Part shown: positions 8,270-16,745 of the stretch, in pieces
Layout of the letters: every line of letters begins with the position of its first letter
How positions within the stretch are numbered: position 1 is the stretch's first letter
DNA from: G963665815 sp942492065
Lineage (GTDB): Bacteria > Cloacimonadota > Cloacimonadia > Cloacimonadales > JAIOQZ01
DNA length: 64,000 nt
Assembly (NCBI GenBank): GCA_942492065.1
Contig: CALODV010000014.1
Location: 186,001-250,000, forward strand
Direction: 5' to 3'
Notes under the pieces: generated by a model
What the model was told of the DNA's origin: nothing
The model's database searches: none
What the model saw: only the letters and a program-made list of their open reading frames with translations
Program-made: the position numbers and the translations under genes

Positions 8270-10129
8270 ATGAAGAATACCGATTTAAAAAGAAAACTCA
8301 GAGTTTACTCATACATAAATATTATCAGTTGCAGTTTTCTGATGATTGCTGCTATAGTCATTCTACTCAAGATGAATACTCAGAAAGAGATAGATGACAC
8401 TAAAGCAGGATTTACAGTGTATGAAAGTTATTTCAGAACTCTTGAGAAGGTTCAGGCATCTCATATGGTGAATGTGCCCGATATAATTAACGATTACAAA
8501 TCTTTCCCATTTTTATGGAAAAACACTCCAGATGTTCAGAATACAGAAAATTTTGACGAGATAGACAAGATTATTCAGAACATCAATACTGATATACAGG
8601 TATTGAAACAGGATAGCCTCTTTGCAGAAAGAATTGGAGTTATTATAGCAAAATATGAGTCAATAATGCCTTATGTTGTGTCAGATGTTTTCACTAAAGA
8701 GATTGCAGATATTGAGAGTGATGATTTTCGTAATAATTCGATAAATGTACTTCTTCTGATAGCTATATCTATTGTAACTGCAATAATCAGTTTACTTTCA
8801 ATGAAGCACAACTCGGAAAGCATTACTGCTCCGGTCTACGAGCTGATAGATAGCCTGGAGGCATTGAATGAATATGAAACTGTTCCAGATAATCCGGTTA
8901 ATGTAGCTTATGGTTATGAGTTTGGAACCATTGCAGATCTTATTAATAAACTGGTACTGTCTCTTAGAGATAATGTCTGCAGTTCAGCAGAAAAATTATC
9001 CGAATATTTCCGCAATGGAAAAGCTTCTATGCAGGAGTTACAGATTGATTATGATAAACTGAGTGAGTATCAGAAAATAAATGAGAAAATGAAGCAGCTA
9101 ATATTTGACCTGAGAAATACAGGTACAAAATTCAATCTCGAATTTTCAGGTGATGAGCTTGTAGATAAATTTACAGAAATTAAAACCTCTTTTATTGAGT
9201 ACCATGATTTCATGAAAAAAGAATACAATAAAGCTATTGATAGAGATAAAAGTGTTACTTCATTTATGTGTAGTGTCCTGGCGGATTTGAAAGATACTGC
9301 AAAGAGAAACAGCGAATTACTGGATAAAGACACTAATCTGGTAGATATAAAACCGCTGCTCTTGGATATTGGAAATGAGACTGCCAGAATTAAGAGCCTG
9401 GGAGAAAGCGTTTCAGGAATCGAATCAGAATTGAATAATTTTACCAAGATGAGAAACAAAGTATCTGACTTTGCAGAAGAATTGTTAATGATTGCTATAA
9501 ATATTTCCATTTCCGGTGCTTCACAAGGAAGCTCAACCCAGATAAGAAAGATAGCTGAAGACTTGAAAAAGCTTTCAGGAATGATGAATGAAATTTGTAT
9601 TCAATCAGAAACTTCTCAGAAAAATCTATCCAGGCAAACTGAACATATCAGTCAATCTATCAAGTCGTCGGAACAGATGATTGAGGATAAATTGAGAGCA
9701 CTTGACTCAATAAATACCGATTTGAAGTCAAAAGCCAGGATTGTTTCAGATATTCTTACAAAGCAGAACTCAACAGTTAATGATTTGTCCCAGATTATAA
9801 ATCATATCAGTTCACATTTGGAAAGTAATATATATCTGCCTGCTTCAGAGAAAATCAAAGAAAGATTTAACTCTATGAATTCACTAATAAATGATGTGCC
9901 TATAGACGAAGGTAACCTTAATGATCTGACAGCTGATATTGAGAATAAAATTTCAGGAATTCAGACTGTATCAACAAGGGCAAATACTTTACTGATAGAT
10001 ATTCTTAATGAGTATAGTGATGCTGTTAAAAAACTGAATGAGAAGATCAGCAGGATAAATGATGAATATGATAGGATCGAAATTGGCTTGGTGAATAAGG
10101 ACCAAAATGGCAACAATACTGATAGTTGA
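8270..10129 (+). CDS. Chemoreceptor-like membrane protein with degenerate signalling domain
   Basis: The 619-residue protein has a short cytoplasmic start, a first membrane helix (about residues 14-34), an extracytoplasmic helical domain (35-155) and a second membrane helix (158-178). A HAMP-like linker with TAPVYELIDSLEAL follows, then a long coiled coil to the C terminus. Around residues 404-440, MIAINISISGASQG...QIRKIAEDLKKLS aligns by eye with the chemoreceptor hairpin tip (LALNAAIEAARAGE...VADEVRKLAE), but the Glu and Arg residues needed to bind CheA/CheW are largely replaced. It is read as a receptor-like sensor that probably does not drive a standard CheA. The last 23 bases overlap the CheY-like gene. 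Confidence 0.65.
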   Translation: MKNTDLKRKLRVYSYINIISCSFLMIAAIVILLKMNTQKEIDDTKAGFTVYESYFRTLEKVQASHMVNVPDIINDYKSFPFLWKNTPDVQNTENFDEIDKIIQNINTDIQVLKQDSLFAERIGVIIAKYESIMPYVVSDVFTKEIADIESDDFRNNSINVLLLIAISIVTAIISLLSMKHNSESITAPVYELIDSLEALNEYETVPDNPVNVAYGYEFGTIADLINKLVLSLRDNVCSSAEKLSEYFRNGKASMQELQIDYDKLSEYQKINEKMKQLIFDLRNTGTKFNLEFSGDELVDKFTEIKTSFIEYHDFMKKEYNKAIDRDKSVTSFMCSVLADLKDTAKRNSELLDKDTNLVDIKPLLLDIGNETARIKSLGESVSGIESELNNFTKMRNKVSDFAEELLMIAINISISGASQGSSTQIRKIAEDLKKLSGMMNEICIQSETSQKNLSRQTEHISQSIKSSEQMIEDKLRALDSINTDLKSKARIVSDILTKQNSTVNDLSQIINHISSHLESNIYLPASEKIKERFNSMNSLINDVPIDEGNLNDLTADIENKISGIQTVSTRANTLLIDILNEYSDAVKKLNEKISRINDEYDRIEIGLVNKDQNGNNTDS

Positions 10130-10499
10130 TGATTCTCAAACAATGAGAAGATTGCTCCGTAAGATGCTGGAAGAACTGGGGCATGAAGTAATTGGTGAAG
10201 CAGCTAACGGTTTTCTGGCGACAGTGCTGTATAAAAAACTTCTGCCTGATGTTGTAACAATGGATTATGCAATGCCGGTAATGGATGGGCTTGAAGCTAC
10301 AAGAAGGATTAAGGAAAGTCACCTGACATCAAATGTGATTGTTATCAGTTCGAATCAAGATGATGATCAGGTCGATAAAATGAGAGAGTGTGGAGTTGAT
10401 TTCTATTTGCTTAAGCCACTACATAAAGGTAAGCTGAAAGCTGTTCTGGATATGATGCTGGAAAATGATCAGGAAGAAGATTCCGGATCATCCATATAG
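10107..10499 (+). CDS. CheY-like response regulator
   Basis: The 130-residue protein is a single receiver domain: acidic pair Asp8/Asp9 in IVDDSQTMRR, phosphoacceptor Asp53 in VVTMDYAMPVMDG, Ser/Thr position in VISSN and the Lys in LLKPLHKGKL. The VDDSxTMR and MDxxMPxMDG motifs are close to true CheY. It begins inside the end of the receptor-like gene (23-bp overlap), so the two are almost certainly made together and may work as a pair. Its 3' end overlaps the convergent sigma-like gene by 31 bp, an unusually tight arrangement with no terminator between them. Confidence 0.9.
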   Translation: MATILIVDDSQTMRRLLRKMLEELGHEVIGEAANGFLATVLYKKLLPDVVTMDYAMPVMDGLEATRRIKESHLTSNVIVISSNQDDDQVDKMRECGVDFYLLKPLHKGKLKAVLDMMLENDQEEDSGSSI

Positions 10500-11443
10500 T
10501 ATTCTTCAAGGAAACCACTATGAGGAAGCATCTCGATTATTTGTTTTTGATTGAGGTTGATTACTCCGGTCCTTTTATCTTCTTGAAACTGATCTATTAC
10601 TAAATCGGAAGTGTTTTCAACATCATAAACAATTACTTTTTCTGAGTAACTGGGTAGTTTGGTGATTTTTACCTGACTTTGATCTACATTTATATCAAAA
10701 AATAATGATTTCATTCTTTCATTGTCTAAAAAGTAAACATAAATTCTAAAAGTATCTTTACTTATCGATCTGACATCGTATTCAATTACTTCTGAAATAT
10801 TAAACACTGGGATTTCATCTTCTGAGATAGTTCTGCCAAAGTATTTCCTCATTTTTGGAAGAGAATTATTGCTGACTGAATCCCGGAACACTTTTATAAA
10901 GTTCTGTATGTTTTCCTGAAGTTTAGAGGAAAGGATATTCTTTGTACCTATCATTCCCTTTTCCATGAAATATTTAGCCTTGAGGTCTTTTTTAATGCGG
11001 AAAATCTTTTTCTTGGCAGAATCATATTTCAATTTTTTCTGTTTACAGAGAGCTTTAATCTTTTGCCCGGATTTTACATAATCCATGAACAATTTTTTAT
11101 CAGGTCGTTTAAGTACATCAATATATTCAAGCAGTATGTTGCCATCTGGTTCAATATCAGAATCTTTAGCTGATTCATCGACAAATTGGTCGGGAATATA
11201 ATCCTGTACATCATCAAAATTGATATTCTTTTTTTGTAAATCCAGTTGTTTCAGACATTTATTCTTTGTGACTACGTGAATCCAGGAATTTTGCGATTCA
11301 GGAGAAATTTTATCTTTCGATAAATAAAAGAGCATTGCAACCTGCTGAGAAATATCTTCGGAATCATGAATATTTTTTAAATATGTCATAGATACCTTAA
11401 ATGAATGAGATATAACTTCTTGATAACCTTTTAGTTGCGCCAT
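10469..11443 (-). CDS. Sigma-70/ECF-like protein with C-terminal extension
   Basis: The N-terminal ~150 residues look like an ECF-type sigma factor. Region 2 is suggested by DSEDISQQVAMLFYLS...NSWIHVVTKNKCLKQLD (compare the usual D.EDlvQevFl.l...WLy.IarN...D), and region 4 by KKLFMDYVKSGQKIKALCKQKKL...SAKKKIFRIKKDL. Residues 160-324 form an extra domain of unknown family with several beta strands. The match is weak and judged by eye; a DNA-binding regulator of another type is possible. It is divergent from the small exported peptide gene 61 bp away, which it might control, and overlaps the CheY-like gene tail to tail. Confidence 0.5.
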   Translation of the reverse strand: MAQLKGYQEVISHSFKVSMTYLKNIHDSEDISQQVAMLFYLSKDKISPESQNSWIHVVTKNKCLKQLDLQKKNINFDDVQDYIPDQFVDESAKDSDIEPDGNILLEYIDVLKRPDKKLFMDYVKSGQKIKALCKQKKLKYDSAKKKIFRIKKDLKAKYFMEKGMIGTKNILSSKLQENIQNFIKVFRDSVSNNSLPKMRKYFGRTISEDEIPVFNISEVIEYDVRSISKDTFRIYVYFLDNERMKSLFFDINVDQSQVKITKLPSYSEKVIVYDVENTSDLVIDQFQEDKRTGVINLNQKQIIEMLPHSGFLEEYYMDDPESSS

Positions 11444-11504
11444 TTTTCGTCCCCTGTTTTAATTTACTGGGTTTAATAATAAAGAAATATTATTGGAGTA
11501 AATA

Positions 11505-11723
11505 ATGAAAAAACTTTTTATTTTATGTCAAATCTTTTTCGTAATAACTTGCATTTTTGCAACAGATTTTTCTTCAAGCTTAGATGAATTACCCGTACTC
11601 AGCGCTGAAAGTATTGAAGAAATTGATTATGATTATATTGATGTAATAAAACTTACAAATGAAGAAGACGTTACAATTATCGTTGTAAACGGTAAAGCAT
11701 ATATATTTCAGCATAAAAAATAG
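11505..11723 (+). CDS. Small exported peptide, unknown function
   Basis: The 72-residue product has a clear signal peptide (MKKLFILCQIFFVITCIFA) leaving a mature part of about 53 residues. The mature part is acidic in its first half (ESIEEIDYDYIDV) and hydrophobic near the end (VTIIVVNGKAYIF), with a basic HKK tail. It has no cysteine after the signal peptide. A GGAG site seven bases before the ATG supports the start. It lies between a divergent sigma-like gene and, after a structured 143-bp spacer, the radical-SAM-like/SPASM gene on the same strand. Being a substrate or signal for those neighbours is speculation. Confidence 0.7.
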   Translation: MKKLFILCQIFFVITCIFATDFSSSLDELPVLSAESIEEIDYDYIDVIKLTNEEDVTIIVVNGKAYIFQHKK

Positions 11724-11755
11724 TAAACTTTTGCGGAGTGGGGTTAACTCTAATC

Positions 11756-11857
11756 AGCCTCCTGCATATCGAAATGTCAGGTTTGTTAAATGTAAAGATT
11801 CATTACTCCTTCTATGTAACTTTACACAGAATTATTAATTATGGTGTGCAGGAGGTT
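11756..11857 (+). promoter_or_regulatory. Structured leader that can mask the downstream ribosome binding site
   Basis: Positions 11756-11771 can pair without interruption with 11842-11857 (16 bp, four G-U), including a perfect 9-bp core CCTCCTGCA/TGCAGGAGG. The 3' arm contains the AGGAGG ribosome site of the next gene. Inside the 70-nt loop, TGTAAAG (11791-11797) pairs with CTTTACA (11820-11826). This would hold the ribosome site closed in a two-hairpin structure. No known riboswitch class was recognised. A processing or termination structure is less likely because there is no U-run. Confidence 0.6.
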
Positions 11858-11866
11858 TCTTAATAT

Positions 11867-13195
11867 ATGGATAAAGAAAGATTTCTTTTAAAAAAAATAC
11901 GCACCGGCAATGATTATTTCCTTTTCAATGGAAACAAAGGGAAGATTTTGAAGGTAAATTCAGAATTGTACAATAATGTATCTGCAATTCTGGATGAAAA
12001 CTTTATGTCCGGAAATTGTGTGTCCATATATAAAAGCCTACATAAGTCTGACATTCTATCTGATATATATTCCACCCCTTATGAAAATGTAAAGGACACT
12101 TTCATTGATTCAATCAGGAATCATCATGTTCAATTTACTCCTGAATCTCTATATATTAACAATATTGATGATATAAATGACATCAATTCTCTCAAAAAGA
12201 GTATTTTATATTATGCGGATAATCTTTCACCTTCGAAACTTGTAACAATTGAAATCTCAGGTAAGCTTGTAGCTTCAGACTCATCAGCATTGATTGCCAT
12301 GGTAGAATTCTGCTCTTCATTGCCTGGAAAATTCCAGTTCATTCTTCATGTGCTGGATTGGGGTTTTAACAAAGAAATCATTCCTTTCATTGTGTTTCAT
12401 GATTTTTACATCAATATTGCAAAATTAGATAACAAAACAGTTAAGAAAGAGGATATTTTAAGACTGGAAGATTCACTTCATGCTATTAAAGAGTATGATA
12501 ATCTTTTCTTTTCCAGAAATGTCAGAATTTCTCCGATTCTACTTAAAAATAAAGAGTTGAGTCGATTGAACAAAGATAACAATTTTATATATGAAGACAT
12601 AAAACTCTTACTTAATATAAGAGAACTGACTTTCAATAGAGACAGATCAAAAAAGGCTGGCAAAAACTACTACGGAGAAAAAATGTTTATCTCCTTAAAG
12701 TCTACCAATTTGAGAATGAACAGCAAAAAGGTAATATCCTATAATTCATTCTTAGCTTTAAGGGGATTGGCCAGGATTCACTCCATTAACAATCGGGATA
12801 TATTGGGTGAGGATAACTTATTTGCTGATAATATGTCACTTACACTACACATTGATGGTAGCGGAAAGTTTTTCCTGAATACACCTGACCAGGAAATGCA
12901 CGAAGTCGGTAGCCTGCAATCAGGGATTTTGCAGGATAAACTAATTGCCACACAAAAAAAACTGGCTGCAGCGAAAATTGAAAATTGCTACAAATGCTGG
13001 GTCAAAAATATGTGCAAATATTCAGTGCCTGATGCTTTACAGAGCCTGGAGTCAGATTTTTGTCTCCAGGAACGGATTATCTGGAAAAAAAATCTTGATC
13101 TGTATAGCAAACTACTTTCAGAATACGGCTATGAAAAAGTAAACACAATTATTGATAACTTCAGGAGAGACTACCTGCTATTTTCAAGTATTTAG
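11867..13195 (+). CDS. Radical-SAM-like SPASM protein lacking the radical SAM cluster
   Basis: The 442-residue protein resembles peptide-modifying radical SAM/SPASM maturases. An N-terminal region typical of them (YFLFNGNKGKILKVNSELYNNV) is followed by a segment with the usual strand-helix order (SLYIN..., ILYYADNLSPSKLVTIEISGK, FQFILHVLDWGFNKEIIPF). The C terminus carries Cys374, Cys377, Cys383 and Cys399 (CX2CX5CX15C), as in SPASM auxiliary-cluster regions. The CX3CX2C motif for the catalytic cluster is absent: the place where it would follow SLYIN holds DDINDIN. It is therefore probably not a standard radical SAM enzyme, perhaps a peptide-binding partner or decayed maturase. AGGAGG lies 11 bases before the ATG, inside the leader helix. 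Confidence 0.55.
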   Translation: MDKERFLLKKIRTGNDYFLFNGNKGKILKVNSELYNNVSAILDENFMSGNCVSIYKSLHKSDILSDIYSTPYENVKDTFIDSIRNHHVQFTPESLYINNIDDINDINSLKKSILYYADNLSPSKLVTIEISGKLVASDSSALIAMVEFCSSLPGKFQFILHVLDWGFNKEIIPFIVFHDFYINIAKLDNKTVKKEDILRLEDSLHAIKEYDNLFFSRNVRISPILLKNKELSRLNKDNNFIYEDIKLLLNIRELTFNRDRSKKAGKNYYGEKMFISLKSTNLRMNSKKVISYNSFLALRGLARIHSINNRDILGEDNLFADNMSLTLHIDGSGKFFLNTPDQEMHEVGSLQSGILQDKLIATQKKLAAAKIENCYKCWVKNMCKYSVPDALQSLESDFCLQERIIWKKNLDLYSKLLSEYGYEKVNTIIDNFRRDYLLFSSI

Positions 13196-13291
13196 ACAAG
13201 CTGAAAATTACAATACAACTGTAATACGATATTATCTTGACACAATTTTCTTTTTTTTGTTTTCAAGATATATAATTGCAGGAATAAAAAT

Positions 13292-13987
13292 ATGAGTAAC
13301 AGTGTTGTAATTACAGCCGGTGGAAGAGGAACACGAATGTCCTCTATAGAAAAAAAACAATTCATGTTGTTGGATGGTCGACCCATTATATTCAGGACTA
13401 TAGACAATTTTGTCGAACATAATCTTGTAGATGAAATTATCATTGTATTACCCGAAGCTGAAATAGAGTTTTACAATCAACGTTTCCGACAGGAGTATAC
13501 CGTCAAACCGGTAAAATGCACAATTGGTGCAGGTACTCGGCAGGAATCTGTGTATAATGGTCTGAAAGCTATTGATAGAGCTGATGGCCTTGTTTTAATT
13601 CATGACGGTGTAAGACCTTTTATCAGTGCTGATGATATTGACAGACTCATACATACTGCGTCTGTGTCAGGTGGAGTAATTCCGGCAACGAGAATTAAAA
13701 ATACAATAAAAAAAATTGAAGGAGATTTAATAGCAGATACTCTTGATAGATCTAAGCTGATACAGGTACATACGCCTCAGGTATTTAAGAAAGAACTGAT
13801 TATTAAGCTTCATAATAGAGCTAAGAATGAAGGGCTGAATGATTTTACTGATGATGCCGGAATATTGGAATATTACGGATACGATGTAAAATATGTTATA
13901 TGTTCTGAAAAAAATATAAAAATTACAAACCCAATTGATCTGCTTATTGCAGAATATATATTGAAAGAAGGTCAAAACTATGAATAA
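13292..13987 (+). CDS. ispD: 2-C-methyl-D-erythritol 4-phosphate cytidylyltransferase
   Basis: IspD joins CTP to methylerythritol phosphate in the non-mevalonate isoprenoid pathway, in the cytoplasm. The 231-residue protein shows the nucleotide-binding start TAGGRGTRMSS...KKQFMLLDGRPI, the GAGTRQESVYNGL block, VLIHDGVRPF, the HTPQVF motif and the C-terminal KITNPIDLLIAE. Length matches the family. A perfect TATAAT -10 box at 13271-13276 precedes it, and GCAGGA precedes the ATG. It begins a run ispD-glmS-like-ispF-miaB and overlaps the next gene by 8 bp. ispF is only one gene away, which supports the assignment. Confidence 0.93.
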   Translation: MSNSVVITAGGRGTRMSSIEKKQFMLLDGRPIIFRTIDNFVEHNLVDEIIIVLPEAEIEFYNQRFRQEYTVKPVKCTIGAGTRQESVYNGLKAIDRADGLVLIHDGVRPFISADDIDRLIHTASVSGGVIPATRIKNTIKKIEGDLIADTLDRSKLIQVHTPQVFKKELIIKLHNRAKNEGLNDFTDDAGILEYYGYDVKYVICSEKNIKITNPIDLLIAEYILKEGQNYE

Positions 13988-16745
13988 ATATTTCATTAAC
14001 AAGACAGGAAAACTTGTCGAAAAAATTTGTGCTAACTATGCTGATAAAATTATAAGGGTCAAAATACCTGTACTGGGACTTGGTTGTGGTGTACTTGGAA
14101 TGACTCTTGCCGAACATAGTATTCATCTCGGCAAGTATGCATCAAAGCTTCTCAAAGCTCTGGAATATAGAGGATATGATTCAACGGGAGCTATTTTTCA
14201 GAATGATAAGAAGGAAACAACACTTCTCAAAGATGTTGGAGCTCCCAGTACATTGGTTGAAACTCTGGGGATTGAAGAGAAAGCAGGAAAGATTTTCTGT
14301 GGTCAGGTACGCTGGGCAACATTTGGAGCTGTGGATAAAAAGAATTCGCAGCCGCATGAAGTAAAATGTAAGACACATATTTACGGTGCACATAATGGAA
14401 ATATTACAAACACTCGAGAATTAAAGACTTTTCTGATTTCTGAAGGCCATGATGTACTTTCTGATAACGACGGTGAAATGCTCGTTCACACGGTAGAACA
14501 TTATTTTGAAATAGAGCTCAGGAACTATACTGCAAAACAACATTCTGATTTTTCAATCAGATCTGAATGCATGAAAAAGGCCATTACAAAAGCTATTAAT
14601 AAAACAACCGGGTCTTTCGCAGCAGTTATTACCGACCCTGTAACTGAGTATCAGTATGCTATCAAAGCAGGCAGCAGTCTCTATTTTGGTGTAGGGGAAG
14701 TTGATGGGAACAAGTTTTCTCTTGCTTCATCAGATTTGACTGCAGTTCTGAGATTTACCAAATATCTCGTGAATTTGAGAGAAGGTGAATTTGTTGAGTA
14801 CACTGCTGATTTCTTCAAGATATTTGCATATAAAGATGCTAGAATTAAAAGATTGAATGAAGAAGATATATTCTACAAGAAAGGACAGCAGATATTCCGT
14901 GAGGCAGGAAGATCAAAACTAAGAGCTGAAGACACAGAACTGCTTCCTAAATATAACTACTTCATGGATCAGGAAATTGACAATGAAACGGAGTCTACCG
15001 GAAAACTTGTAAAGATATTCCTGGGTGGATCTAATACAGGTCGGAGAATGCTCAATCTGCTGGATAAAATTGAACTGATGGCTTGTATGAAAGAGCTTGA
15101 TCATAAAATTAAACAGTCTGAAACTTTCGATGAGCAAGTAAAATATTTTGATGAATTTATCAACTCGAAAGAAAGTGCAGTTTTTTATAAAGCCATACAG
15201 GAAGATTATAAAACTATATATGATGTTGTTGTATATGAAGATTTTGAGAAAAAATATTTCTTTTCAAGTGAGATGAACACATATATTGAACTAATCGGTT
15301 CTCATTTTGATAAGAAAAGATTCCTGACAGCCAAAGCACTTGATTCCATTACCGAAAAACTCGATGTAACTGAGTTCGATACAAAAATAGATAACTTTGT
15401 GAAATTGTTAAGTAATACTAATGATAACCAGAGAAACATTTATACAATAGCCTGCGGAACTTCCTTTAATGCAACAAAGGTTGCAGCTGTATTCTTTAAT
15501 GAGATTGCCGGAATCAAAATAATTCCTATTCTGCCCGGAGATTTCAGAGGTCAGTATTCAAATTCTTTAAGAAATAATGATGTGATTATCGGAGTATCTC
15601 AAAGCGGGGAAACCAAAGACCTTATAGATATTTTCAACGACATCGACAATCTTGGGAAAAATATTAAGAAGATTGTTCTGGTAAACAACATGAACTCAAC
15701 ACTTGGTCAGGAGAAATCTGATGTTTCGGTTCCTATTCTATGTGGTCCTGAAATCGCAGTTCCTGCAACAAAGAGTTTTGTGAATCAGCTTACACTGTTT
15801 TATTATCTTGCTATCAAAGCTGCTGAGATGAAAATGGATCATATGAAGAAGAATGGCAAGCCAGAAGAAATGATCAATGCATTTGCCAAGGATATAGATA
15901 GAAGATACAAAAAACTCCTTCAGATACCTCTTCTTATAAAAGAGACAATTGAAACGACAAAAGATAAAATTGATGAAATAGCTAATAAGATATACATGGA
16001 ACCTTCAATGCATATTCTGGCAACTAAACTCAGTGGAGTTGCTAAAGAAGGTGCTCTTAAGATCAGAGAAACTGTATTGAATCACACTGAAGGTGGAGAA
16101 GCATCCGAATTCAAGCATGGTCCTAATACAATTCTTGGTAAGAACACAGTGTTCGGTCTGCTAAGCATCAAATCAATGCTGAAGTACTTCAATAAAACAA
16201 TCGATACACTTGAAGAGAATGCTGACTTATATGATTTGTCTCAGGAAGATACGCAGGAAATAATCAAGGTTCTCAGTTCCTATATCTTTACCAGGACATT
16301 TCCGTTCAATCTTTCTCCAGCAGCAACTAAAGTATTTAAGGATATTATCAGAAGATATGATTTCTTCAATCCCCTTTACAGAAATTATCCATTGCTTTAT
16401 GTAACAGGTCCGGATGATAGAGATGTCAATCTTACAATTTCACAGATAAACACTCATAAAATCAGAGGTGCTGATACATATGTAATCGCTGAAGAGAATG
16501 ACAAACTTATGGAAAATGCTAGTCTGAATCCTGATACTTCCAAGTATTATGGCTGGGGATATATCCCGCTTCCTAAAACCGGGGATTCACTTCTGACTGC
16601 ATTTTCATCAACGGTAGTTCTGCAGAGACTGGCTTTAAAAATGAGTATTAAAAAAATGGAGTATCTTGATAAGCTGTCAGTTGAAGATCATGGGGTTCAT
16701 CCTGATGTTCCGAAGAACGTATCTAAATCTATTACGGTGGACTAA
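13980..16745 (+). CDS. glmS: Enlarged GlmS-like glutamine-fructose-6-phosphate aminotransferase
   Basis: The protein has the GlmS layout: a glutaminase domain (about 36-260) and two SIS domains. Glutaminase residues are visible (Cys36, RWATFG, HNGNITN, DNDGEMLVHTVEH), as are the sugar-domain motifs ACGTS, VSQSGET, the HTEGGEASEFKHGP block and the terminal SKSITVD containing the Schiff-base Lys. At 921 residues it is about 300 longer than usual; the excess lies mostly before the first SIS domain and inside the second. The catalytic Cys is normally residue 1 after Met removal, but here 35 residues precede it, so processing would be needed. It overlaps ispD by 8 bp and ispF by 1 bp. Confidence 0.85.
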   Translation: MNKYFINKTGKLVEKICANYADKIIRVKIPVLGLGCGVLGMTLAEHSIHLGKYASKLLKALEYRGYDSTGAIFQNDKKETTLLKDVGAPSTLVETLGIEEKAGKIFCGQVRWATFGAVDKKNSQPHEVKCKTHIYGAHNGNITNTRELKTFLISEGHDVLSDNDGEMLVHTVEHYFEIELRNYTAKQHSDFSIRSECMKKAITKAINKTTGSFAAVITDPVTEYQYAIKAGSSLYFGVGEVDGNKFSLASSDLTAVLRFTKYLVNLREGEFVEYTADFFKIFAYKDARIKRLNEEDIFYKKGQQIFREAGRSKLRAEDTELLPKYNYFMDQEIDNETESTGKLVKIFLGGSNTGRRMLNLLDKIELMACMKELDHKIKQSETFDEQVKYFDEFINSKESAVFYKAIQEDYKTIYDVVVYEDFEKKYFFSSEMNTYIELIGSHFDKKRFLTAKALDSITEKLDVTEFDTKIDNFVKLLSNTNDNQRNIYTIACGTSFNATKVAAVFFNEIAGIKIIPILPGDFRGQYSNSLRNNDVIIGVSQSGETKDLIDIFNDIDNLGKNIKKIVLVNNMNSTLGQEKSDVSVPILCGPEIAVPATKSFVNQLTLFYYLAIKAAEMKMDHMKKNGKPEEMINAFAKDIDRRYKKLLQIPLLIKETIETTKDKIDEIANKIYMEPSMHILATKLSGVAKEGALKIRETVLNHTEGGEASEFKHGPNTILGKNTVFGLLSIKSMLKYFNKTIDTLEENADLYDLSQEDTQEIIKVLSSYIFTRTFPFNLSPAATKVFKDIIRRYDFFNPLYRNYPLLYVTGPDDRDVNLTISQINTHKIRGADTYVIAEENDKLMENASLNPDTSKYYGWGYIPLPKTGDSLLTAFSSTVVLQRLALKMSIKKMEYLDKLSVEDHGVHPDVPKNVSKSITVD

